From the NCBI GenBank assembly GCA_041397865.1, contig JAWKVT010000001.1, positions 372,001 through 436,000 of the forward strand: DNA of 64,000 nt, read 5' to 3'. Of the stretch, positions 25,763 to 33,256 are shown piece after piece; within the stretch, counting starts at the first letter, position 1, and each line of letters opens with the position of its first letter. The translations under genes were made by a program, and so were the position numbers. This DNA is from TMED27 sp041397865. GTDB taxonomy: Bacteria > Pseudomonadota > Alphaproteobacteria > Micavibrionales > Micavibrionaceae. The notes below the pieces were generated by a model. It was not told the origin of the DNA. It saw only the letters and a program-made list of their open reading frames with translations, and did not search any database.

Positions 25763-27328
25763 ATGGCCAAAACACCATTTTACATCACAACCGCTATATC
25801 ATACGTAAATGGTGTGCCGCATCTCGGCCACGCTTACGAAGTCATCCTGACCGATGTCATGGCCCGCTTCAAACGTCTCGACGGCTATGATGTCATGTTT
25901 CTCACCGGCACCGACGAACACGGCGAAAAAGTTGCCAAAACCGCCGAACAAAACGGTGTCTCTCCCAAAGAGTTCGCCGATAAGAACGCCGCCGAATTCA
26001 TCCGCATGACCGAAACACTAAACATCTCAAATGATGATTTCATCCGCACATCAGAAGCACGACACCACGAAGCTTCACAGGCCATCTGGAAAAAGCTGGA
26101 GGAAAAAGGCGATATCTATCTCGGCAAATACGAAGGCTGGTACTCCATTCGCGAAGAGGCCTATTTTGCCGAAGATGAATTACGCGAAAGCGAAGATGGC
26201 ATAAAGTTCACGCCCAATGGCACACCAGCCGAATGGGTAGAAGAACCGAGCTATTTCTTTAAGTTATCTGCATATACTGATAAGCTGCTTGAATATTACG
26301 AGGCTCATCCGGAGTTCATTGCGCCGGATTCGCGCCGCAATGAAATCATCTCTTTTGTCAAACAGGAAGGCGGCCTGAAAGATCTTTCGATATCCCGCCA
26401 CAAAAGCCGCCTCAAATGGGGAATTCCCGTACCCGGTGACGAAGAACACGTCATGTATGTATGGCTTGACGCCCTCACAAACTATATCACAGGGATCAAC
26501 TACCCCGACACCGCATCGGAAAGTTTCAAAAAATTCTGGCCCGCCCAATACCACGTCATCGGCAAGGATATCATCCGCTTCCACTGCATCTATTGGCCCG
26601 CCTTCCTGATGTCCGCAAATCTCGATATTCCCGAAACCGTATTTGCTCACGGCTTCATCAACGTACAGGGCGAAAAAATGTCTAAATCCGTAGGCAACGT
26701 TCTGTCTCCCGACGGGCTCGTTCAAACCTTCGGCCTCGACCAGATCCGCTATTTCCTTATGCGCGAAATCCCACACGGACAAGATGGAAATTTCAGCCAC
26801 GAACAAGCTGTAACCCGTATCAACGCAGATCTTGCCAACGGCCTCGGAAACCTCGCCCAGCGTACGCTTTCCATGATCCATAAAAACTGCGACGGCGCAT
26901 ACCCGCAACCCGGAAACTATACGGATGCCGATAAAACCCTGCTGGAAAAAACCTACGGGTCCATGATGGAAGAAGCACGCAAAGCTATGGATGAATTCAA
27001 AATTCACCGCGCTCTTGAGGCAATCTGGCGCGTTGTCTCGGATGCGAATTCTTACATTGACGAGCAAGCCCCGTGGGCATTGAAAAAAGAAGACCCTGCG
27101 CGTATGAATACCGTGCTGTACGTACTGGCCGATGTTATCCGCTGCCTTGCCATTTCAGTCCAGTCCGTAACCCCGGATTCGGCGGCAAAAATGCTCGAAC
27201 AGTTAAAAGTACCGGAAAACGAGCGCAATTTCGAACATATCTCCGCCGATTACGCACTCAAACCCGCCGCAGCCATAGACAAACCCGAAGGCATCTTCCC
27301 GCGTATCATGACAGACGAGGCCGCATAA
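25763..27328 (+). CDS. metG: methionyl-tRNA synthetase
   Basis: 521 residues, class I synthetase. The HIGH box is VPHLGHAYEVILTD (about residues 17-28), the KMSKS box QGEKMSKSVGNVLSP (about 305). The connecting region lacks the four-cysteine zinc knuckle pattern, fitting the short alphaproteobacterial type. No C-terminal dimerisation domain is present. It charges tRNA-Met for initiation and elongation. Followed after 3 nt by an EamA-like gene. Confidence 0.95.
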   Translation: MAKTPFYITTAISYVNGVPHLGHAYEVILTDVMARFKRLDGYDVMFLTGTDEHGEKVAKTAEQNGVSPKEFADKNAAEFIRMTETLNISNDDFIRTSEARHHEASQAIWKKLEEKGDIYLGKYEGWYSIREEAYFAEDELRESEDGIKFTPNGTPAEWVEEPSYFFKLSAYTDKLLEYYEAHPEFIAPDSRRNEIISFVKQEGGLKDLSISRHKSRLKWGIPVPGDEEHVMYVWLDALTNYITGINYPDTASESFKKFWPAQYHVIGKDIIRFHCIYWPAFLMSANLDIPETVFAHGFINVQGEKMSKSVGNVLSPDGLVQTFGLDQIRYFLMREIPHGQDGNFSHEQAVTRINADLANGLGNLAQRTLSMIHKNCDGAYPQPGNYTDADKTLLEKTYGSMMEEARKAMDEFKIHRALEAIWRVVSDANSYIDEQAPWALKKEDPARMNTVLYVLADVIRCLAISVQSVTPDSAAKMLEQLKVPENERNFEHISADYALKPAAAIDKPEGIFPRIMTDEAA

Positions 27329-27331
27329 AAA

Positions 27332-27769
27332 ATGTCTTGGTTCTTTTTTGCCCTGATAACCGCGATATTTTGGGGCCTTGGCTATGCCCTGAGCGAAAAA
27401 CTCCTCCACAACGGTATTTCCGGCAGCTTTTTACTCACCTGCATTTACCTATTTTCAGCGCCACTCTTTATCTTTTTATCCCTTTCCAACGGCACACTTA
27501 AAACCTCCATACAAGCACTCACAGACAAAACCCTGCTACTAGTAATGATCGGAACAATCACCGCCTTTATCTTCGGAAATTTATTTATCATGCAGGCCAT
27601 CAACCTGAAAAATGCTACATACGCCAACTTAATAGAAATCAGCTACCCCTTATTCACAGTCCTGTTCACTTATTTTTTCTTCCGAACCGTTCACTTGGAC
27701 TGGATAACCGCATTAGGCGGACTAATGATTATAAGCGGCGCTTTACTCATATTTTATAAGGGAACATAA
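27332..27769 (+). CDS. EamA/DMT-type small membrane protein
   Basis: 145 residues with five hydrophobic helices, a single EamA-like domain (FALITAIFWGLGYALSEKLL at the N-terminus, LEISYPLFTVLFTYFFFRTV and ALGGLMIISGALLIFY at the end). Typical EamA exporters have two such domains, so this is a half-size form that would dimerise. Substrate unknown. Its TAA overlaps the tatD ATG (TAATG), indicating coupling. Confidence 0.8.
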   Translation: MSWFFFALITAIFWGLGYALSEKLLHNGISGSFLLTCIYLFSAPLFIFLSLSNGTLKTSIQALTDKTLLLVMIGTITAFIFGNLFIMQAINLKNATYANLIEISYPLFTVLFTYFFFRTVHLDWITALGGLMIISGALLIFYKGT

Positions 27770-28560
27770 TGTGGATTGACTCCCATTGCCACCTCAACCA
27801 CAGCCGGTTTGAAAACGCCGACCCCCTAGAGCTTGCTAATGAAGCGCTAGGGCAGGGGGTCGATCACATGGTTACGATCAATTGCCGCATCCATGACGAA
27901 TTCCCCGAAATCCTCAAAATCGCCCAAAGCCATAAAAACATATCCTGCACAATCGGCACGCACCCCCATGATGCGGGAAATGCCGGCGAACAAGCCATAA
28001 CGCTTGAAAGGCTCGTTGAACTTGCAACTTCCGACCCCAACATTATCGGCGTCGGCGAAAGCGGCCTTGATTATTACTATGACAAATCTCCTAGAGACGT
28101 ACAGGCTGAAAGCTTCCGCAAACATATCCGCGCCTGCATCCAAACCGGCCTTCCCCTCATCGTCCACGCACGCGACGCCGACGAAGACATCGCTAATATA
28201 TTAAGGGAGGAGGGCACAGGAACCAACCTCAAAGGCGTCATGCACTGCTTCAGCTCAGGCCCCGGCCTCGCCAAAGCCGCACTTGATATAGGTTTTTACC
28301 TGTCCTTCTCCGGCATCGTCACATTCAAAAACGCTATCGAACTACAGGGCATCGCCAAAAACACACCCTCTGATCGCATCCTCGTGGAAACCGACGCACC
28401 ATTCCTCGCCCCCGTTCCGCACAGAGGCAAAGTCAACCACCCGTCATACGTACGCCACACGGGCGAATTCCTTGCAAACCTGCGTGAAACTGAAATTCCC
28501 GAATTTGCCAAACAAACAACTGAAAATTTCTACACATTATTTGATCAGGCCCCGCGATGA
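27769..28560 (+). CDS. tatD: TatD family metal-dependent DNase
   Basis: 263 residues, amidohydrolase-fold TIM barrel. Metal ligands visible: DSHCHLNH at the N-terminus, GVGESGLDYYYD (Glu), IVHARDADED (His), MHCFSSGPGLA (His) and VETDAPFLAP (Asp). TatD/YcfH proteins act as 3'-5' exonucleases or deoxyribonucleases in DNA repair and tRNA or peptide quality control. It overlaps the downstream MBL gene by 4 nt (ATGA). Confidence 0.92.
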   Translation: MWIDSHCHLNHSRFENADPLELANEALGQGVDHMVTINCRIHDEFPEILKIAQSHKNISCTIGTHPHDAGNAGEQAITLERLVELATSDPNIIGVGESGLDYYYDKSPRDVQAESFRKHIRACIQTGLPLIVHARDADEDIANILREEGTGTNLKGVMHCFSSGPGLAKAALDIGFYLSFSGIVTFKNAIELQGIAKNTPSDRILVETDAPFLAPVPHRGKVNHPSYVRHTGEFLANLRETEIPEFAKQTTENFYTLFDQAPR

Positions 28561-29351
28561 ATAAAACCGCCAACATAACCGTTCTGGGCTGCGGCAACTC
28601 AACAGGCGTTCCCGCCATCTGCAACTACTGGGGCGCTTGCGATCCAAATGAGCCCAAAAACATACGTACGCGCTGCTCAATCGCCGTTCAAACCGATGAA
28701 ACCACCCTCATTATAGACACAGGGCCAAATTTCAGAGAGCAAATCAACCGCGAAAACATAACCCGAATAGACGGAATTCTCTACACACACGCCCATAGCG
28801 ACCATGTAAACGGCATAGATGAACTGCGTGTCATTAGCCGCAAAAGCGACAAACTCGTCAAAATATATGGAAACAAAGGAACCTTGGAAGATCTAAAGCA
28901 CCGCTTCAACTATATGTTCAAAGGCGGAGAAATCGACCTTTACCCACCCATTTTAGACCCAAAAGAGCTTAACAAAGACCATTTTGGACGCGTTCAGAGC
29001 TTTAAAGACCTCAAATTCACACCATTTATCCAGAATCACGGCACAATAGATAGCGTCGGCTACAGATTTGGCGATTTCGCCTACAGCGTAGATATATGGG
29101 ATATTGATAATACCGCAATCAAAACATTATCAGGCATAAAAACATGGCTGGTCGATTGCGCAGCCTATAAAAGCCCAAACCAAGTCCACGCAAATCTGGA
29201 AAAAATTTACGCTTTTAACGAACAAATCAAAGCCAAAACAGTCTACCTAACCAGCCTGTCTCTGGAAATGGATTACCAAACACTCTGTAATGAATTGCCC
29301 AAGGACTATAAACCAGCCTATGATGGCCTAAAACTTGAATGCTTATATTAA
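28557..29351 (+). CDS. MBL-fold metallo-hydrolase (PhnP-like)
   Basis: 264 residues of the metallo-beta-lactamase fold with the metal motif YTHAHSDHVNGIDELR (H-x-H-x-D-H, about residues 76-91) and IQNHGTIDSVGYRFGDFAYS later. The N-terminal LGCGNSTGVPAICNYWGACD is typical of the PhnP/RomA-like subfamily, which hydrolyses cyclic phosphodiesters. The exact substrate here is unknown; there is no C-P lyase context. It is the last core gene before the accessory block that begins with an IS110 copy. Confidence 0.88.
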   Translation: MNKTANITVLGCGNSTGVPAICNYWGACDPNEPKNIRTRCSIAVQTDETTLIIDTGPNFREQINRENITRIDGILYTHAHSDHVNGIDELRVISRKSDKLVKIYGNKGTLEDLKHRFNYMFKGGEIDLYPPILDPKELNKDHFGRVQSFKDLKFTPFIQNHGTIDSVGYRFGDFAYSVDIWDIDNTAIKTLSGIKTWLVDCAAYKSPNQVHANLEKIYAFNEQIKAKTVYLTSLSLEMDYQTLCNELPKDYKPAYDGLKLECLY

Positions 29352-29536
29352 AACAAAAGAAGAGACAAACAAAAACACAACCCAACCCCCCTCTTGATAA
29401 CCCAACCCAGTAATTTCCATAATATACATTATCACACTTAGGGTAATAGATACAGCTTCTGGAAAAAAACCAGTGCGGCCGATGAAAAAATCCTAGCATG
29501 GATTTTTAAACTATTACGATAAGGAGTGAAAAAATA

Positions 29537-30580
29537 ATGAAACACTATGTTGGTCTGGACGTTTCGCAGGAAGAAACGCATATCTGCATCATTGATGAAA
29601 ACAAGAAGCAAATCTGGCAAGGCAAATGCCTGTCCACGCCGGAAGCTATCGGCGCTTTAATCAAAAAACATTCGCCTGAAGCTGTCCGAATTGGCCTGGA
29701 AAGCGGCAACCTTGCAACCTATCTCTGGCACGGCCTGAACGATATGGGCCTCCCTGTGATTTGCATTGACGCTTACCATGCTCACGGTGTCTTGAAGCTT
29801 CAGATGAACAAAACGGATAAAAATGATGCACAAGGTATCGCCCAAATCATGCGTTCAGGCTGGTTCAAAGCCGTAAAAGTTAAAAGCTTTGCCAGCCATG
29901 AAATCAGGGCTTTATACCGTGCACGAACGAGCCTGGTCAGCATGAGATCGGATGTGGTCAACCAAATTCGCGGCTGCTTACGGGTGTTTGGCATTTTCAT
30001 TAAAGGTATTGCCGGCGTCGGCTTTGAAAAGCGTGTTCAGGAAATCATAGATGAAGGCGGACAACTCGCCGCCCCTCTTCGCGCGCAGCTCTCGGTCTTG
30101 CGGGCCATCAAAAAGGAAATTGAAGAACTGGATGAATTGGTGCTGGATCATGCGTGGGCCTGTACATCCTGCCGTGCTTTGATGACAATTCCAGGCGTTG
30201 GACCGATGACGGCCGCGCATTACGTTCTGGCGGTTGATGATGTGGAAAGGTTTGATAAATCCAAGAGCGTTGCCGCCTATTTCGGGCTTACGCCGAAAAG
30301 GTATCAGTCTGGAGATATGGATTATAATGGTCGCATATCGAAACGGGGCAACAGGATCGTGCGCCACCATTTGTATGAATCGGCCAATATTCTGATAACG
30401 AGGGTTAAACAACCCTCTGCCCTTCAGGAATGGGGCTTGCGGATTGCCAAACGGTCGGGAATGAAAAAGGCGCGCGTGGCTGTGGCACGGAAACTCGCGG
30501 TCATCATGCACCAAATGTTGCTGACGGGGGAATGTTTTGATCCCTACCCTGCTCACCAGGAGATTTCAGTCCATGCGTAA
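29537..30580 (+). CDS. IS110-family DEDD recombinase, copy A
   Basis: 347 residues. An N-terminal RuvC-like DEDD domain (HYVGLDVSQEETHICI with the first Asp, IGLESGNLATYLW with Glu, NKTDKNDAQGIAQIM with Asp-x-x-Asp), a coiled coil, then the Transposase_20 domain (LMTIPGVGPMTAAHYVLA, AAYFGLTPKRYQSGDMDYNG with the candidate Ser nucleophile, GNRIVRHHLYESA). These recombinases insert a circular intermediate, guided by an RNA made from the element. The sequence is intact. It is highly similar to copy B at 40081-41127 but with many synonymous and some coding differences, so the two copies did not arise by a very recent duplication. Confidence 0.93.
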   Translation: MKHYVGLDVSQEETHICIIDENKKQIWQGKCLSTPEAIGALIKKHSPEAVRIGLESGNLATYLWHGLNDMGLPVICIDAYHAHGVLKLQMNKTDKNDAQGIAQIMRSGWFKAVKVKSFASHEIRALYRARTSLVSMRSDVVNQIRGCLRVFGIFIKGIAGVGFEKRVQEIIDEGGQLAAPLRAQLSVLRAIKKEIEELDELVLDHAWACTSCRALMTIPGVGPMTAAHYVLAVDDVERFDKSKSVAAYFGLTPKRYQSGDMDYNGRISKRGNRIVRHHLYESANILITRVKQPSALQEWGLRIAKRSGMKKARVAVARKLAVIMHQMLLTGECFDPYPAHQEISVHA

Positions 30581-30595
30581 GGAGGAATAAAAATA

Positions 30596-30844
30596 GAGTT
30601 TGCGATCCTTTAATCGTCCATAAAGGATTGCCTATGTCCCGTGCCGGGACGAAGGCGATCGGTGCAACCCGGTATTTTTGATGCAGCCAACGGTCTTTTT
30701 CGAAATGGACATGCGGAAAAGCTGATTGCGGATCACACTTAGGGTAGCCGAATGCTTTCCAACGCTAACATGTGGCGGCAACCCCGACCACGAAGAGAAC
30801 TGTGATACCGGTAATGACAAAGGCAATGCTGCCAGGACAGATGG
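30596..30844 (+). ncRNA. candidate IS110 guide (bridge/seek) RNA, copy A
   Basis: Non-coding sequence after the recombinase stop is strongly conserved with 41142-41383. The 5' part carries two hairpins: ATCCTTTA/TAAAGGAT (30605-30612 with 30621-30628) and GTCCCG-TGC-CGGGAC (30636-30650). The shared core GAAGGCGATCGGTG follows. Segments around 30670-30720 and 30738-30775 vary between copies, as guide loops would. In IS1111-type elements the guide RNA is encoded downstream of the recombinase. The RNA ends are not determined. Confidence 0.6.
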
Positions 30845-31013
30845 AAGGAATGCGCTGATAAACAAATTGCTGGCCTGATAAATTTTAAAACCGCAGAGGC
30901 TAAAATATGACCGCTGTGGTTGGAAAACCATAACTCAAAAAAGCTTAAACCCCAAAAATTCAAAAAATGACGTGAAGGGCGAGCTTAAAGGAACAAAAAT
31001 TTAGCAGAAAGTT

Positions 31014-31760
31014 TTATGTAAGAAAAAAGCTGAATGAAATTGAAAGAGACATGGTTGGTTGCCTAAGCTCATTAGGAAATGCTGGAAGCGGTGTGGCTTG
31101 TTCTACAGCATCCAGAGCGGCTTGGTCGAGGATATGGTGACCGGAGCTTTTTGCGATACGTTTTGAGAGGACCTGACCGCTGCTGCTCATGGTGAAATCA
31201 ACGGTTACGATCCCTTCTATGCCGGAAAGCCTTGCCCGGCGGGGATAGGTTTTATGCTTTTCCAGCCATGCCCGAATTTTGTCATGATAATCGGCTTCGC
31301 CAGCGCTTGTGCCTGATGTGGCAAAACTTCCCTGCTGTATAGCGCGTTGTTGTTGTCCACTTGGTGCAGCAGCAACTTCTTTGCGGGGGTTTGGTATGCG
31401 TTGAACAGGCTCGGCTTGTACCATCTTTTCAGAAGCAGGTGTTTTGGATTGTACTTTCGGCTTAGGCTTTATGTCCGGCGGTCCGGATTCCGGTTCAATG
31501 TGACTAACAGGCTCTTCGCTCAACTCTTCCGGAACAGGAGCTGGCTCTGTGACTAAAGTTACAATGGAAATTGGTATCGCCGCAGGTGAGGCTATGCTTT
31601 GGCTAACGGATTTGTCCCAAACCGGATTCCAGAGAAACCATGCAAACAGTCCGGCATGTAAAATAAATGAAACACCCAGAGCAAGCAGACTTTCCTTTGA
31701 CAAGACACTACCGCCTTGCGCCATAGGTTTATAAGCCTGCAAGCTCAGGGCCTCACTCAT
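31014..31760 (-). CDS. tonB: TonB energy-transducing protein
   Basis: About 248 residues from the ATG at 31760, which overlaps the PepSY-gene stop (ATGA). It has an N-terminal membrane anchor (LLALGVSFILHAGLFAWFLW), a Pro/Glu-rich periplasmic spacer (PAPVPEELSEEPVSHIEPES, DIKPKPKVQ) and a C-terminal TonB domain (KIRAWLEKHKTYPRRARLSG, VDFTMSSSGQVLSKRIAKSS, LDQAALDAVEQATPLPAFP). It transmits proton-motive energy from ExbBD to the outer-membrane receptor encoded two genes upstream. No exbBD lies in the window. Likely iron-regulated with its operon partners. Confidence 0.9.
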   Translation of the reverse strand: MSEALSLQAYKPMAQGGSVLSKESLLALGVSFILHAGLFAWFLWNPVWDKSVSQSIASPAAIPISIVTLVTEPAPVPEELSEEPVSHIEPESGPPDIKPKPKVQSKTPASEKMVQAEPVQRIPNPRKEVAAAPSGQQQRAIQQGSFATSGTSAGEADYHDKIRAWLEKHKTYPRRARLSGIEGIVTVDFTMSSSGQVLSKRIAKSSGHHILDQAALDAVEQATPLPAFPNELRQPTMSLSISFSFFLT

Positions 31761-33241
31761 AATCGTTTCTTTTTCGGTTTTAAAAGCATGATATAGCCAA
31801 ACACCGTGCCGCCGATAGCCGTCAATAAAACCAGCACAATCAAAACGTCTCTGAGTTCGCGTCCGATAAACGGTGTCAGGAAATTCCATTTATGGAGGAA
31901 ACTAAAGGAATAGCCTTCATAGCGTTCCAGATTGGTAAGACGGTCTACCAATATGCCCGTTGCCGGATCAATAAACAGCTTGTCACCTTTAGTAGAATTA
32001 TAATCAATCTGCCAGACCGGAAGGCGTTTGTTACGAAAATCATAATGCGGCCCGAAATGCGTCACCAGATGCGTGCCTTTAATCTGGCTTTCATTAAATC
32101 CCAGATGTTTTCCGGCATAGTAAATCGCCATGTCCTTGTCAGTAATGCCGGATTCTTCGCCGCTTCGCGCATCAAAATAAAGGGCTGGCTTTTCAATCGG
32201 CACACCGTCAAAACGCTTGGCGCGTTCAACTTTCTGGCCGGGCCGTCCTTGCGGGATGCTTAGGCGGTACAACAGGTTTCCATCCAGCCCTTCGACAAGG
32301 CTGAGGCCGTTTAACTTCACGTCATTGTAGAGTTTCAGCCACGATGCATCACCCCCGAAGCGATCCGGTGTCATGCTGATGGCTTCTCCAAGTTGCAATC
32401 CCCTATGATTGTCGCCATAGGCAGATTGCAGAAGATGATAAGACCCGCTGGCGGAAAAAGCCAAAAGCGGTACCCAGACCGCATAGGAAATAAAGCGGTG
32501 CCATTTGCGGTTCCCGTCCAGTATCTTCCGGCTTTTCATCAGGAAAACCATCGCCGTTCCTGTTGCAGCCATACCGAACAGCGAAACCAAAAGCACCATC
32601 ATCAAAAAGACGCGGGCGTACTCAAAGCCTTCCAGCCAGCTCCAGGTATGGAGCGTGCGAAAAATTCCCTGAATACCCGTTTTCCAGTTGTTGGTCAGGT
32701 TTCCAAGTGCTCCCAATTCCGTATAGATAAAGGCTGTACGATTATCCGGTGTATCGAATACCACGCGGTAAACAGGCAGCAAACGGTTCACCCACGGATA
32801 GGCGTTATCGAACTCACTTTGGAAAGAAACCTCTTTGACAGGCGCATCTTTCAGACCCGTATAATATCGGGCCAGCCAGACTGCGTGTTGTTCGTCATAG
32901 CCCTTTAATTCCTGCCCCGTTTCCAGATTGAAATATCGCCTTGGCCAGTCGTCATGCTGCGTGACCTGCATCACGGCTCCGTCTTCCGCCGGAACCACTT
33001 TGACCATAATGGATTTAGTAATTCCGTTTTGTTTCAGAATGCGCGGCATGGCGGCGGCATAGTCCGCCTTCATCACCGCCTGCGGGGGGAAGAACGAGGC
33101 CGCTTTCGGCCCCGTCCATGTCATTAGGGGATGTGTCATCCCGGAAATTGCAAACAGCAGCAGGGCCAGACCGCCAGTCCAGCCAAGCCACTTATGCCAT
33201 TTGATGCCGTCTTTCAGGACAGTATTTTTCAGCTTCGCCAT
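31757..33241 (-). CDS. PepSY-associated TM protein (iron-uptake reductase-like)
   Basis: 494 residues with about four membrane helices: WLGWTGGLALLLFAISGMTH near the N-terminus, VFLMMVLLVSLFGMAATGTA (about 215), WVPLLAFSASGSYHLL (about 255) and LIVLVLLTAIGGTVFGYIML at the end. It matches PepSY_TM proteins that accompany TonB receptors and are proposed to reduce siderophore-bound iron at the inner membrane (FsrB/PiuB type). Histidines in helices 1 and 3 (HKW, SYHLL) could bind haem. It lies 16 nt after the TonB receptor and overlaps tonB. Confidence 0.85.
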   Translation of the reverse strand: MAKLKNTVLKDGIKWHKWLGWTGGLALLLFAISGMTHPLMTWTGPKAASFFPPQAVMKADYAAAMPRILKQNGITKSIMVKVVPAEDGAVMQVTQHDDWPRRYFNLETGQELKGYDEQHAVWLARYYTGLKDAPVKEVSFQSEFDNAYPWVNRLLPVYRVVFDTPDNRTAFIYTELGALGNLTNNWKTGIQGIFRTLHTWSWLEGFEYARVFLMMVLLVSLFGMAATGTAMVFLMKSRKILDGNRKWHRFISYAVWVPLLAFSASGSYHLLQSAYGDNHRGLQLGEAISMTPDRFGGDASWLKLYNDVKLNGLSLVEGLDGNLLYRLSIPQGRPGQKVERAKRFDGVPIEKPALYFDARSGEESGITDKDMAIYYAGKHLGFNESQIKGTHLVTHFGPHYDFRNKRLPVWQIDYNSTKGDKLFIDPATGILVDRLTNLERYEGYSFSFLHKWNFLTPFIGRELRDVLIVLVLLTAIGGTVFGYIMLLKPKKKRL

Positions 33242-33256
33242 AATGCAGCCTTCCGC

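Larger units (their letters stand above)
29500..30862 (+). mobile_element. IS110-family element copy A (ends approximate)
   Basis: Defined by the transposase at 29537-30580 and by non-coding sequence downstream that is conserved with copy B up to GCTGATAAA (30854-30862). Upstream similarity with copy B is limited to a short stretch (AAACTATTA then AAGGAG). IS110 elements lack clear terminal inverted repeats, so exact boundaries cannot be fixed. The long conserved downstream region and short upstream region resemble the IS1111 subgroup. Confidence 0.6.

Noticed and set aside
29436..29451. CTTAGGGTAATAGAT upstream of IS110 copy A resembles the left IS30 end (38290-38305)
   Set aside because: Similarity ends after about 15 bp and no other IS30 trace is present; treated as coincidence, the link to the candidate RNA is stronger.
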